Source of the DNA: Bordetella bronchialis
GTDB taxonomy: Bacteria; Pseudomonadota; Gammaproteobacteria; Burkholderiales; Burkholderiaceae_B
NCBI RefSeq assembly: GCF_001676705.1
Contig: NZ_CP016170.1
Span: 2,108,001 to 2,172,000, forward strand
Length of the DNA: 64,000 bases
Direction of reading: 5' to 3'
The first letter of the stretch is position 1. The number at the start of each line of letters is the position of its first letter. The notes beneath the pieces are model-generated. The model saw nothing but the letters and a program-made list of their open reading frames with translations. It did no database searches and was not told the origin of the DNA. Of this stretch, positions 33,454 through 44,399 are shown piece by piece. Position numbers and translations under genes: made by a program.

Positions 33454-35266
33454 ATCGCTCCTCGTCCAGGCCTTGCCGGAGCCCGCGCGTGCGCGGGTTC
33501 GGGGCGCCGCTGCCAGGATACTTCGCGCGCAGACCAGCGGTCCCAACGCCGTCATCTGCCTGTACGGGCAGGGCGTGGCCCGCGGCTACGCGATCGGCCG
33601 GGCGGTCGTCATGGGGGCCGCCGCGCTGGAAGTCGCCCACTACCGCATCGCGCCGGAGCAGGTCGACGCCGAGTGCGAACGCCTGACCGCTGCCTTGCAG
33701 GCGGCCCAGGACGACCTGCTGCAGATGGCGGACACGCTGCCCGACGATGCGCCGCGTGAACTGGGCGCCATGTTGAACGTGCACCGCCTGCTGCTGGCCG
33801 ACCCTCTGCTGGCCGAGCAGGCCCTGCTGTTGATCAAGGAACGCCATTACAACGCCGAGTGGGCATTGACCACGCAGGGGCAGTTGCTGGGCGAGCAATT
33901 CGACGCCATGGACGACGAGTACCTGCGCGAACGCGGGGCCGACGTCCGCCAGGTCATCGAGCGCGTTCTGCATGTGCTGGCCGGTACGTCCGGCATCCGC
34001 GATCCGGAAGACCTGGACGGCGACGATCCGCTGGTCGTCGTCGCCCACGACATCTCGCCCGCCGACATGCTGCGCCTGCGCGGCGGCCGTTTCCTGGCCT
34101 TCGTGACCGACCTGGGCGGGGCGACCTCCCATACCGCCATCGTGGCGCGCAGCATGGGCGTGCCGGCGGTGGTCGCGCTGGGCAATGTGCGCGAGCTCGT
34201 GCGCGACGGCGACATGCTGGTGGTGGACGGCGCGACCGGCGCCGTCATCGTCAACCCATCGCCCGCCATCCTGGACGAATACCGCGAGCGCCAGCGCGTT
34301 TATGCCAGCGAGCGGGCCGAGCTGGCGCTGCTGCGCGACGAGCCGGCCATCACGCTGGACGGCATCGGCATCACCCTGCACGCCAACATCGAGCTCCCGG
34401 ACGAAGCGGAGGCCGCCCTGGCCGCCGGCGCCGAAGGTATCGGCCTGTTCCGTAGCGAATTCCTGTTCATGGGGCGCGCCGACCTGCCGGGCGAGGAAGA
34501 GCAGTACCAGGCCTATACGTCGGTCGTCCGCGTCATGGCCGGCAGGCCGGTGACCATACGCACCCTGGATATCGGTGCCGACAAGACCCTGGACGACGAA
34601 GCCACGGTCGCGACCAATCCGGCGCTGGGGCTGCGCGCGATCCGCTATTGCCTGGCCCATCCCGAGATGTTCGGGACACAGTTGCGCGCCATCCTGCGTG
34701 CATCGGCCCACGGGCCGGTGCGCCTGCTCATCCCCATGATCGCCCACATGCACGAGGTCGAGGCCACCCGCCTGGCGCTGGACGCCGCGCGGCGCGAGCT
34801 CGATGCACGCGGCCAGCCCTATGCCGCCCATATCGAACTGGGCGCAATGGTGGAAGTGCCGGCCATCGCCATCGCCATCGAGCCCTTCGCCCAGGCGCTG
34901 GATTTCCTGTCCATCGGCACCAACGACCTGATCCAGTACACCCTGGCCATCGACCGCGGCGACGGACAAGTCGCGCCGCTGTACGACTCCCTGCACCCGG
35001 CCGTGCTGCGCCTGGTCGCGCACACCATCAATGCCGGCGAACGGGCCGGCAAGCCGGTGGCGGTATGCGGGGAAATGGCCGGCGATGCCAACCTGACGCG
35101 GCTGTTGCTGGGCCTGGGCCTGACGGAATTTTCCATGCAGTCCCAGCAATTGCTGGACGTCAAGCGCGAAGTGCGCCGGGCGCACTCGAATGCCCTGCGC
35201 GTGAAGCTGGCCGCGGTGCTGAACCGCGCGCTGCCGGTCGACCTGGCGACCCTCAACCAAGCCTGA
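33440..35266 (+). CDS. ptsI: PTS enzyme I (phosphoenolpyruvate-protein phosphotransferase)
   Basis: About 608 residues counted from GTG 33440. The N-terminal domain carries the phospho-His (His231 in GGATSHTAIVARSMG); the C-terminal PEP-binding barrel has GLFRSEFLFMGR, IRTLDIGADK, GTNDLIQYTLA and the catalytic Cys in VCGEMAG. It takes phosphate from PEP and gives it to HPr. The start is uncertain: GTG 33440 overlaps ptsH, gives a 40-residue tail before the conserved YGQGVARGYAIG, and has no good ribosome site; a start nearer 33570 is possible. A terminator follows. Confidence 0.92.
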   Translation: MSSNKSLLVQALPEPARARVRGAAARILRAQTSGPNAVICLYGQGVARGYAIGRAVVMGAAALEVAHYRIAPEQVDAECERLTAALQAAQDDLLQMADTLPDDAPRELGAMLNVHRLLLADPLLAEQALLLIKERHYNAEWALTTQGQLLGEQFDAMDDEYLRERGADVRQVIERVLHVLAGTSGIRDPEDLDGDDPLVVVAHDISPADMLRLRGGRFLAFVTDLGGATSHTAIVARSMGVPAVVALGNVRELVRDGDMLVVDGATGAVIVNPSPAILDEYRERQRVYASERAELALLRDEPAITLDGIGITLHANIELPDEAEAALAAGAEGIGLFRSEFLFMGRADLPGEEEQYQAYTSVVRVMAGRPVTIRTLDIGADKTLDDEATVATNPALGLRAIRYCLAHPEMFGTQLRAILRASAHGPVRLLIPMIAHMHEVEATRLALDAARRELDARGQPYAAHIELGAMVEVPAIAIAIEPFAQALDFLSIGTNDLIQYTLAIDRGDGQVAPLYDSLHPAVLRLVAHTINAGERAGKPVAVCGEMAGDANLTRLLLGLGLTEFSMQSQQLLDVKREVRRAHSNALRVKLAAVLNRALPVDLATLNQA

Positions 35267-35276
35267 GCGCATCATG

Positions 35277-35309
35277 CCGGGCTGTCGCGCGGCGATGCCC
35301 CGGTTTTTT
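35277..35309 (+). terminator. Terminator after ptsI
   Basis: CCGGG (35277-35281) pairs with CCCGG (35299-35303), with an inner TCGC/GCGA stem, followed by six T. It closes the gshB-pts unit and faces the convergent ABC transporter operon. Confidence 0.6.
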
Positions 35310-35365
35310 CCGTGTAGACCCAATCGACCTGGCAACAAACGGCGTCCCGGGACCCCGGGCCGCCC

Positions 35366-36321
35366 CTAGGCCTGCCCGCCGTCCGCGTACAGATGGCAGG
35401 CGATGCGCGCATCGCCGTCTTGCCGCAGCGGCGGCCGCTGCTGCGCGCAGCGCGGCATGGCGTGGCTGCAGCGTGGATGAAAGGCGCAGCCGGATGGCGG
35501 ATGGACCGGATCGGGAAACGACAGGCCCAGGCCTGTGTCCGGGATGCCCAGGCCCGGCTCCGGGGTCAGGACCGAGGCCAGCAGCGCTTGCGTATACGGG
35601 TGGCGCGGGTGGCGGAAAATCCTGGCGGCTGGCGCGGATTCCACGATCCTGCCCAGGTACATGACCGCGACCTCGGTGGCGATATGTTCGACGACGGCCA
35701 GGTTATGGCTGATGAAGACATAGGTCAGCTGGAACTCCCGGCGCAGGTCCATGAGCAGGTTCATGATCTGCGCCTGCACCGATACGTCCAGCGCCGAGGT
35801 CGGTTCGTCGCAGATGACGACTTCGGGCCGCATGACCAGCGCGCGCGCGATGGCGACGCGTTGGCGCTGCCCGCCGGACAACTGGCCGGGCGTATTCCCC
35901 GCCAGGCGGGCCGGCAGGCCCACGCGTTCCAGCATCTCGATGGCCGTGCGCTGCCGGGGATTCTCCAGGCCGTGCACCTCCAGCGGCAGCGACACGATGG
36001 AAGCAATGGAGCGACGCGGATTCAAGGAGGAATAGGGGTCCTGGAAGACGGGCTGGACGCGCCGTGCCAGGTGGCGCCTGGGCATGCGCGCGATGTCCTC
36101 GCCATCCATGGCGATCGTGCCGCTGTTGGGCGCGGTCAGGCCCAGCAGCATGCGCGCGAGCGTGGATTTGCCGCAGCCCGATTCCCCCACGATGCCCAGC
36201 ACGCCTCCCCGTGGAACGGACAGGTCCACGCCATTGACGGCATGCAGGGTGCGGCGGGGCTGGAACATGCCCGCGCGCACGGAGAAGCTGCGGGTGACCG
36301 CCTGGGCTTGCAGGATGGACG

Positions 36322-36325
<4 letters not shown>
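35366..36325 (-). CDS. Oligopeptide/dipeptide ABC transporter ATPase (DppF-like)
   Basis: A 319-residue ATPase with Walker A GESGCGKST, Q-loop, signature LSGGQRQR, Walker B VVICDEPTSALD and the C-terminal oligopeptide-transporter extension with the cysteines of CAFHPRCSHAMPRC. That extension is diagnostic of Dpp/Opp ATPases and often holds an Fe-S or metal site. The start is ATG 36323-36325, which overlaps the previous stop codon (ATGA), so translation is coupled. It is the last gene of a five-gene minus-strand operon: binding protein, two permeases, two ATPases. Confidence 0.92.
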
Positions 36326-37317
<992 letters not shown>

Positions 37318-37318
37318 G

Positions 37319-38230
37319 TCAGTTTCTCTCCTCGGGTGTCAGCAGCTGGTGCAGTCCATCGCCCGCCAGGTTGATGGCGAAGATCAGCAGGGCCAGCGCG
37401 GTGCCGGGGATGGCGATCAGCCAGAAAGAGAAAAACATATAGGCCTTGGCTTCCGCGATCATCAGCCCCCAGGACGGCGTGGGCGGTTGTACGCCCAGGC
37501 CCAGGAAGGACAGGGCCGCCTCCAGCAGGATGGCGCTGGCGGCCTCCAGCGTGGCGATGACGATCAGGTGCGGCACCACGTTGGGCAGGACCTCTCCACG
37601 CACGATGCGCCAGGTGGACGCGCCGGCGGCCTGCGCCGCGGCGACGTATTCCAGCGCGCGGACCTGCTGCGTGGCGCTGCGCATGACGACGGCGAAGCGA
37701 TCCCATTTGAGCAAGCCCAGCACCAGGATGACGACCCACAGCGATCCGCCCAGGATGGCCACGGTGGCCAGCGCCACCAGGATGACCGGCATGGACAGGC
37801 GGGTCGAGACCAGGAAGGAGACCAGCATGTCGACCTTGCCGCCGAAATAGCCGGCGGCCATGCCCATGGCGGTGCCGATCAGGCCCGATATGGCGGCCAC
37901 GGACACGCCTATCAGCAGCGAGATGCGCGCGCCGTAGAACAGGCGCGACAGATAGTCCCGGCCCAGCGGATCGGTGCCGAAGGGATGGGCCCATGAGCCC
38001 TTGGCATACCAGACCGGCGGTATGTTGCGGGCCGCCAGGTTCTGCGCGTAGGGATCATGCGGCGCGAGCCAGGGCGCCAGTAGCGCGATCAGCACGATTG
38101 CCAGCAGGATGCCGCCGCCGGTCAGCAGGGCGGTGTTGCGGCGCAGGCGGCGCCAGCGGGGCAGGCCCGCGGCCGCGTCGGCCAAGGGGGGCGGCACCTG
38201 CGCCGCGACGGGAAGTGTCGGCGTGGCCAT
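37319..38230 (-). CDS. Dipeptide-type ABC permease (DppC-like)
   Basis: A 303-residue inner-membrane permease: a Pro/Ala-rich N-terminus, a first helix (about 35-55), the DppC-type LAPHDPYAQNL and FGTDPLGRDYLSRL segment, then five more helices with the EAA cytoplasmic loop (AAAQAAGASTWRIVRGEVLPN). It pairs with the DppB-like permease encoded 2 bp upstream on the operon. Confidence 0.92.
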   Translation of the reverse strand: MATPTLPVAAQVPPPLADAAAGLPRWRRLRRNTALLTGGGILLAIVLIALLAPWLAPHDPYAQNLAARNIPPVWYAKGSWAHPFGTDPLGRDYLSRLFYGARISLLIGVSVAAISGLIGTAMGMAAGYFGGKVDMLVSFLVSTRLSMPVILVALATVAILGGSLWVVILVLGLLKWDRFAVVMRSATQQVRALEYVAAAQAAGASTWRIVRGEVLPNVVPHLIVIATLEAASAILLEAALSFLGLGVQPPTPSWGLMIAEAKAYMFFSFWLIAIPGTALALLIFAINLAGDGLHQLLTPEERN

Positions 38231-38232
38231 GG

Positions 38233-39150
38233 CTAGGACACCCGGATGCGCGGATCCAGCCAGGCGTTGGCCACGTCGGCGGCCAGCGTCAGCACCACGT
38301 AAATGATGGACAGCAGCAGCACGATGAGCTGCATCACGGGAAAGTCCTTGAATGTGATGCTCTGGTAGGCCAGGTAGCCCAGGCCATCCAGCGCGAAGAT
38401 GGTTTCGATGACGACCGATCCGCCCAGCAGATAGCCCAGCTGCACGGCGGCCAGCGCGACCACGGGCACGATGGCGTTGCGCAGCGCGTGCTTGAAGATC
38501 ACCTTGCCCGCCGGCAGCCCCTTGGCCCGCGCGGTGCGGATGTAATCGGCGGACAGTACCTCGATCATGCCGGCGCGGATCAGGCGCATGAAGGCCGGCG
38601 CCACGTAATAGCCCAGCGCGATGGCGGGCATGACGAAGTGCTTCCAGGTGCCGCTGCCGGAGACGGGCAGCACGCGCAGCGTCAGCGAAAACAGCATGAT
38701 CAGCAGCAGCGCGAAGAAGAAATTCGGCAAGGCCTGTCCCAGGACGGCCAGCGCCAGGCAGGCGCGATCGATGAGGCTATGCTTGTACAGCGCCGCAAGT
38801 ATGCCGAAGGGCACCGAGATCAACAGGGCGACGCCCAGCGAGTACAGCCCGAGCAGCAGGGTGGTCTTGAGCTTGGACAGGATGAGCGGGCCCGCATCGG
38901 TCTTGAAGTACACCGAGGTGCCGAAATGGCCGCGCACCACATCCCACAGCCAAGTGCCGTACTGCACGACCAGCGGACGGTCCAGTCCGTAGGCCTTGCG
39001 TATCATCTCGATGTCGGCTTGCCGGGCGCCTTCGCCGGCCAGCGCCACGGCCGGATCGCCGGACAGGTGCAGCAGCATGAACGCCAGCACGGAAACGGTC
39101 AGCGCCACCAGTATGGCCAATCCCAGCCGACGGATCGTGAACCCAAGCAT
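38233..39150 (-). CDS. Dipeptide-type ABC permease (DppB-like)
   Basis: A 305-residue permease: N-terminal LGFTIRRLGLAILVALTVS, the periplasmic loop with GLDRPLVVQYGTWL and GTSVYF typical of DppB, and an EAA loop (RTARAKGLPAGKVIFKHALRNA). It forms the channel with the DppC-like subunit. It lies 70 bp downstream of the binding-protein gene. Confidence 0.92.
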   Translation of the reverse strand: MLGFTIRRLGLAILVALTVSVLAFMLLHLSGDPAVALAGEGARQADIEMIRKAYGLDRPLVVQYGTWLWDVVRGHFGTSVYFKTDAGPLILSKLKTTLLLGLYSLGVALLISVPFGILAALYKHSLIDRACLALAVLGQALPNFFFALLLIMLFSLTLRVLPVSGSGTWKHFVMPAIALGYYVAPAFMRLIRAGMIEVLSADYIRTARAKGLPAGKVIFKHALRNAIVPVVALAAVQLGYLLGGSVVIETIFALDGLGYLAYQSITFKDFPVMQLIVLLLSIIYVVLTLAADVANAWLDPRIRVS

Positions 39151-39220
39151 ATCGTCCCCCAGTCATGCGGCCCGGCCCCGGAGCCGGCGCGCGGCCCCGC
39201 GGTCGCGGGGCCTGGCGGCG

Positions 39221-40792
39221 CTATTTCCAGCGCATCTCCCAGAAACGCACCAGTTCGTCCGGATAGGGCTTGAAGTCCACGTCCTGGCTGGCGACGTAGT
39301 AGACCGGCAGCGACCAGAGCGGCACGGCATAGGCGTGCTGCGAGATCAAGGTCAGCGCCTGCCGGTAGGTATCGTCGCGCTTGGCGGGATCGATGGTGCG
39401 GTCGGCCTCGTCCAGCAGCTGCCTGACCTGCGGATCGCGGTTGATGTCGTCCGAGCCGAAGGCAAAGTACACCGGTGTCGAGGCCGATGTATCGTTGACC
39501 AGGTTGGAGCCCCAGGTCTGGTGCGTCAGCGCGGCCTTGCCCGCGCGGATCATGTCGCGCATCGCGGCGTATTGCAGGAAGTTCAGCCTGGCGCGGATGC
39601 CCACCGCGCGCAGGTAGTTGATGATGGCCTCGGTCTGGTTGCGTTCGCGGTAGGCCACGATGTCGATGTCGAAGCCGTTGGGATAGCCGGCCTCGGCCAG
39701 CAGCTTTTTCGACAGGGCCGGATCGTAGTTGTAGACAGTCGCGCCCTTGTCCGTGCAACCTACCTGCGACGGGGTGCAGATGGTGTTCAGGATCCTGGCG
39801 TCGCCGCCAACGATGTTCTTGATGATGGATTCGCGGTCGATGGCGTGCGCGATGGCCTTGCGTACGCGTTCGTCCTTCAACTGCGGCGCCGGCGTGTTCG
39901 GCAGGGTGTTCATCTGCATGAACACGATGCGCATCGTATTGCCGCTGACCACTTGCAGGTTGGGCATGCCCGCCAGTTGCTCGGCCTGGTCCTTGGGCAC
40001 GCTCATGATGAAGTCCTCCTGGCCCGAAAGAACTTCCGCCATCTGCGTCTGGCGATCGGGAATGAAGCGGATCACCACCTTGCCGATCCTGGGCTGCGCC
40101 TTGGGGGAATCCTTGAAGTAGTCGGCGTTGCGTTCCAGGGTGATGGACTTGCCCGGCTGGTAGTCGACCACCTTGTACGGCCCCGAGCCCACCGGTTTGG
40201 CGTTCATGCCGGCGGGGCCGACTTCCTTGTAGTACTTGGCGGGATGGATGGCGACCGTGGTCGACAGGTATTCCTTGGCGGCGGGGAAGGGCTCCTTGGT
40301 ATGGATGCGGACGGTGTACTGGTCCACTTTCTCCACGCGGTCTATCCATTGCACGTTCTGCTGCGTGGTGGCCTTGTTCTTGGGGTCGGCGACGAAGTTC
40401 AGGGTGTACACCACCGAATCCGCGTCGAAGGTTTCGCCGTTGTGGAAGCGCACGTCCTTGCGCAGCTTGAACTCCAGCGTCTTGTCGTCGACCTGCTTCC
40501 AGCTTTCCGCCAGCTGGCCCTTGTATTCGTTGGTGAGCGGATCGCGGTACAGCAGGGTGTCCCACACATTGGCCGCGATGATCACGCCCACGCGCACATT
40601 GTTGAAATACGGATCGACGCTTTCCGGCGCCTGGTCGTAGGCCATGCGCAGCGTGTCGTCCTGCTTGCCCGCCCATGCCGGGCAGGCCGCGCACAGCGCG
40701 ATGGCGGCGGCAAGGGACGCCACGGGGCGTATCAGCGCCGCGATGGAAAAGGCGGATGGCGACACCGGGGGGACAACGCGACGATCGACCAT
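39221..40792 (-). CDS. ABC peptide-type substrate-binding protein (SBP family 5)
   Basis: A 523-residue periplasmic binding protein of the DppA/OppA family: signal peptide (cleavage near CPAWA), then DTLRMAYDQAPESVDPYFNN, the DPLTNEYKGQLAESWK lobe entrance and LKDERVRKAIAHAIDRESI, all typical. The natural ligand (peptide, opine or other oligomer) cannot be told. The start is ATG 40790-40792 with AGGAG 6 bp upstream; the longer frame from 40828 is not needed. It is the first gene of the operon and divergent from the serine hydrolase gene 300 bp away. Confidence 0.92.
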   Translation of the reverse strand: MVDRRVVPPVSPSAFSIAALIRPVASLAAAIALCAACPAWAGKQDDTLRMAYDQAPESVDPYFNNVRVGVIIAANVWDTLLYRDPLTNEYKGQLAESWKQVDDKTLEFKLRKDVRFHNGETFDADSVVYTLNFVADPKNKATTQQNVQWIDRVEKVDQYTVRIHTKEPFPAAKEYLSTTVAIHPAKYYKEVGPAGMNAKPVGSGPYKVVDYQPGKSITLERNADYFKDSPKAQPRIGKVVIRFIPDRQTQMAEVLSGQEDFIMSVPKDQAEQLAGMPNLQVVSGNTMRIVFMQMNTLPNTPAPQLKDERVRKAIAHAIDRESIIKNIVGGDARILNTICTPSQVGCTDKGATVYNYDPALSKKLLAEAGYPNGFDIDIVAYRERNQTEAIINYLRAVGIRARLNFLQYAAMRDMIRAGKAALTHQTWGSNLVNDTSASTPVYFAFGSDDINRDPQVRQLLDEADRTIDPAKRDDTYRQALTLISQHAYAVPLWSLPVYYVASQDVDFKPYPDELVRFWEMRWK

Positions 40793-41092
40793 GTAGGCTC
40801 CTATCTGGACCTGGAAGGGCTGCGACAAGATGCTGCGGTACTGCGCGTATCGACTTCATTGCCGCGCCGCCGGCCCAGGGGGGCGGCCGGCACGTGGCGG
40901 ACACGCATGGGGAATGCCCTAAATCACCGTTGCTGCACGATGGGATAGAGTGGTGCCGCCGCGGCGGCGTGCGTCGCGGCGTGTCATGGGCGTGCGTGCC
41001 GGCTGTCTTTGTATACCAGAGCGTACGTTCGCCCCTATCCATGTTTTCCCTGAACGGCGCGCCGCCTTCCTCGACCCTGTCCCGGACACCCC
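40793..41092. other. Divergent intergenic region, transporter operon / serine hydrolase
   Basis: A 300-bp gap between divergent starts, with the transporter ribosome site at its left edge. I see no strong repeat, terminator or consensus promoter. Open frames that cross it are shadows. Promoters for both directions are expected here. Confidence 0.4.
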
Positions 41093-42145
41093 ATGAACGA
41101 CCCGCTCATGCAACAAGCCATCCAGTTCGCCCGCGAACACGAATCCGCATGGGATCGCAGCGTCGACGGCGTCTGGGGGGTGCACCAGAACGACCCGCCG
41201 CCCTGGAACCGCCTGCTCGGTCCGGTGCATGACCGCGGTCCGGTGTCGGGCACGGTGCTGGTCGACGGCAAGACCCTGGCATCCTGGGGCGAACCCGAGC
41301 GCGCCGACCTGACCTTCAGCGTGGCCAAGATGTACCTGGCGCTGCTGGCCGGCGTGGCCTATGACCGCGGCCTGCTGCCCGACGTCGATGAAACGGTGCG
41401 CACGCGCGTGCCCGGCATAGGCTTCGACGAAGGACGCAATGCGGAAATCACCTGGCGGCAATTGCTGCAGCAAACCAGCGAGTGGGAGGGCGAGCGCTTC
41501 GGCGTACCGGACCAGGTGGACCGCTATCGCGCCGTCACCTTCGGCGACCCGCCGGGCGGCAAGAAGGGCGACCCGCGCCCGCTGCGCCAGCCCGGTACGT
41601 ATTGGGAGTACAACGACGTACGCATCAACCAGCTGTCCTTCGCGCTGCTGCATCTGTTCCGCCGTCCCTTGCCGGAGATCTTTCGCGAGGCCATCACGCG
41701 CCCGGTGGGCGCCAGCGAAAACTGGCAGTGGGTGGGCTACGACAATGCCTGGGTGGAGATCGATGGCAAGCGCATGCAGTCGGTGCCGGGCGGCTCGCAC
41801 TGGGGCGGCGGCATGTCGATCAGCAGCGTGGACCAGGCCCTGATCGGACGCATGCTGCTGGACGGCGGCAAGGCCCGGGGCAGGCAGGTATTGTCCGAGG
41901 ATTGGATCGCCGCCATGCGTACCCCTTGCCCCCTCGCGCCGTATTACGGTTTTCTCATCTGGCTGAACCACGAGCGCCGCGTCTTTCCCAGCGTGCCGGC
42001 TTCGAGTTTCTTCGGCGTGGGGGCCGGCAGTTCCTTTACCTGGGTGGAGCCCGAGCGCCGCATGGTCGTCGTGGTGCGCTGGCTCGATTCCGCGCATGCC
42101 GATGCGTTCTTCGGCAAGGTATTGCAGGCGGTGGACGCGGCGTGA
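41093..42145 (+). CDS. Serine hydrolase of the beta-lactamase/esterase (class C-like) family
   Basis: A 350-residue cytosolic protein (no signal peptide) with the S-x-x-K catalytic motif SVAK (Ser76, Lys79), a YND motif (Tyr173-Asn174) in the YxN position and a C-terminal GVGAGSSF segment in place of the KTG box. Family members are esterases, D-aminopeptidases or amidases rather than true beta-lactamases. Divergent placement from a dipeptide-type importer suggests it processes the imported compound, for example an amide or D-amino-acid peptide. This is inferred from position only. Confidence 0.85.
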   Translation: MNDPLMQQAIQFAREHESAWDRSVDGVWGVHQNDPPPWNRLLGPVHDRGPVSGTVLVDGKTLASWGEPERADLTFSVAKMYLALLAGVAYDRGLLPDVDETVRTRVPGIGFDEGRNAEITWRQLLQQTSEWEGERFGVPDQVDRYRAVTFGDPPGGKKGDPRPLRQPGTYWEYNDVRINQLSFALLHLFRRPLPEIFREAITRPVGASENWQWVGYDNAWVEIDGKRMQSVPGGSHWGGGMSISSVDQALIGRMLLDGGKARGRQVLSEDWIAAMRTPCPLAPYYGFLIWLNHERRVFPSVPASSFFGVGAGSSFTWVEPERRMVVVVRWLDSAHADAFFGKVLQAVDAA

Positions 42146-42197
42146 GCCGTGTCGCGCGCGACCGTTCCGCGCGGCCCTTTCGATTCCGCTTTCGCTG

Positions 42198-44273
42198 CTA
42201 GGCGTGCATCCGCCGCGAGGCTGGCCGCCGCGATGCGCTGGCGAGCCTGGCGTTGGCGCGCCGCATGGCGCGTGCCGCGCCGATCAGCGGCATGAGCGCA
42301 GCCGGCGCGTGCTGCCCCGCGTCGCCGGCTTCGTCGGTGGCGCCATCCAGCGTCCGATCCACCAGCGGCGCATGAACGCGGCAGTCGGGTGACAAGGCCG
42401 CGCCGGCATTGGCGCGGCGCCATTGGCCGAGCGCCGCCAGCGCGGCGATCATCAGGTTGCACGCGGCGAGCCACATGCCGATCTCCATGGCGGCATGCCG
42501 CTTCGAGACGGGTTCCTGCAGCATGCGCTGGTACGAGGCGGCCAACGTGCGCACGGCTTGCAAGGCCTCGCGGCGCGCCAGCCGGTAGCACGGCATCTGG
42601 AAGTCGTCGGAGAACACGGCCGCGGCGTAGCCGCGACAGGCCTGGCGCGCGGCCGCCAGCCTGGTATCCAATCCCACATATTCCCAGGCCGGGAACAGGA
42701 AGGCGCCCAGTGCGCCTATGGTGCCGCCTATCAAGGTATCCACGCCCCGCTGTTCGATCATGGACCACCCGGGCACCAGCAGGTGGTACAGCATCAGCAC
42801 CGCGATGGTGGTGAAGACCACACTGGCCAGATATGTCGCCGGACGCGCCAGCGCGAACGAGGCCCCGTACGCAAGGATGATGGCCACCGTGACCAGCCAG
42901 GGCGCCTGCACGCCCAGCCACAGCAGGACCGCCGTGCCCAGGCAGCCCAGCAGCGTGCCGGCGATGCGTTGCCGGGTGCGCTGCTGGTTGGCCCCGAAAG
43001 CGGGGTTCATGACGATCATGATGGTCAGGATGACCCAGGTGCCGTGGCCACCCACCCACTTGGCGGCCAGGGTGCCCGCGGCGATGGCCGCGGTCAGCCG
43101 TACGGCGTGGCGCACGGCGGCGGGCGAGGCCCGCAGGGCGTGCCAGGGCATCCGCGGATTTTGCGTGGCCCGCCACGTGCGCACCGCGAGCGCGACGTCC
43201 GATGGCCAGGCGGTGTCCGGCGCGCCGCGCGGACCGGTTCCGTGCGCGCGCGCGGCCGCGTCCGCTTCGGCCGCCAACTGGACCAGGGTGCCGGCCAGCA
43301 TGGCGAGGCGGGCCTTGAAAACCCGCGCCGGTCCGTCATCGAGCTCGCGCGCAGCCCTATCCAAGGTGGCGGGGGGATCGACGGTGCGTCCCAGCACATA
43401 GCGGGGCACCAGGTCTTCGATCCACCGCGCCATACCCAGGATGATGTCGTGCACGGCCCGGCCCGTCCGGCCATCGCCGCCCCCGCGCAGGGCGGTGAAA
43501 TCGTCGTGCAGGGCCAGCGAGATGTCGTGGACGTCCACCGCCCCGGTCAGCATATTGAACAAGTGCGCCTGCCGGCTGTCGTGGCGGCGGTTGGCGGCCA
43601 GGCCGCCCAGCACGATGTCGCGCGCGGTCTGCTGCGCGTCGATTGCCACCGACTGTGCGTCCGCCAGCCGGCGTTGGCACTGGTCCAGGGGCGTGCCGGG
43701 GACGAAGCATTCGGCCCTGCAGCGCAGATGCGCCGCCGCGGCCATCAGGGATTCGCCGATCGCCCGGCGCGCGATCTGTTGGGAAAAGACGGCGCAAACC
43801 GCGGTGCTGAAGGCCGTGTACCACAGCCCGCCGGCCACCATCCACGCCAGGAAAACCCACGGGTCGCCGCCGGCGTCGTGTTGAGCGAGCATCAGGTCCA
43901 CCCCCAGCAGCGCGCACATGCCCAGCAAGGTGCCGGCCTGGCCATACGCCACCGCCAGGCCCGCGCAGAACACGATGGCAAGAAGCGCCGGCAAGGCCGC
44001 GGCCGGGTGGCTTAATACAGGGGCGATGGCCGTGGCCGCCGACGCAAGCACCAGCGTGGCGGCAAGCATGCGGCGCGGCTTGCGGCGCAGGGTTTCGGGA
44101 AGGTCGTTCAGCGAGACGCAGAACGCGCCCAGCGCCAGGCCGATGGCCGCTTCCATGCTGCCGGAGATCGCCAGGGCGCAGAGGGCGGGCAGCACCACGC
44201 CGAGCAGCGCGCGCAGGGCGGTGTAGACGTGCTGGCCATGAACGAACTGCAGGGCGGCTTTGGCGGCGGACAT
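42198..44273 (-). CDS. FUSC-family (YccS/AaeB-like) inner-membrane protein
   Basis: A 691-residue protein made of two membrane blocks (about 18-170 and 395-520, each with five or six helices) separated by a soluble helical region, plus a soluble C-terminal tail. This is the FUSC layout shared by YccS, YhfK, AaeB and fusaric-acid exporters. It is a probable efflux pump for aromatic acids; no membrane-fusion partner (AaeA/HlyD type) gene is adjacent, which favours the YccS-type subgroup. It converges with the serine hydrolase gene and lies downstream of cydDC on the same strand with a 126-bp gap. Confidence 0.87.
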   Translation of the reverse strand: MSAAKAALQFVHGQHVYTALRALLGVVLPALCALAISGSMEAAIGLALGAFCVSLNDLPETLRRKPRRMLAATLVLASAATAIAPVLSHPAAALPALLAIVFCAGLAVAYGQAGTLLGMCALLGVDLMLAQHDAGGDPWVFLAWMVAGGLWYTAFSTAVCAVFSQQIARRAIGESLMAAAAHLRCRAECFVPGTPLDQCQRRLADAQSVAIDAQQTARDIVLGGLAANRRHDSRQAHLFNMLTGAVDVHDISLALHDDFTALRGGGDGRTGRAVHDIILGMARWIEDLVPRYVLGRTVDPPATLDRAARELDDGPARVFKARLAMLAGTLVQLAAEADAAARAHGTGPRGAPDTAWPSDVALAVRTWRATQNPRMPWHALRASPAAVRHAVRLTAAIAAGTLAAKWVGGHGTWVILTIMIVMNPAFGANQQRTRQRIAGTLLGCLGTAVLLWLGVQAPWLVTVAIILAYGASFALARPATYLASVVFTTIAVLMLYHLLVPGWSMIEQRGVDTLIGGTIGALGAFLFPAWEYVGLDTRLAAARQACRGYAAAVFSDDFQMPCYRLARREALQAVRTLAASYQRMLQEPVSKRHAAMEIGMWLAACNLMIAALAALGQWRRANAGAALSPDCRVHAPLVDRTLDGATDEAGDAGQHAPAALMPLIGAARAMRRANARLASASRRPASRRMHA

Positions 44274-44399
44274 GGAAGATGGCGGTCGGCCATGGGGGGA
44301 TGCGCAAATGTACCGCGTGGCGCCGGGCCGGCCGTGTACGGGATATGGAAAACAAAAGACCCGATGGCCGCGAGAGTCGTGCGGCCGGGGAACTTTTGC

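Noticed and set aside
41093..42145. Antibiotic-resistance beta-lactamase
   Set aside because: It has no signal peptide and no KTG box, so it fits the wider serine hydrolase family and not a periplasmic class C beta-lactamase.
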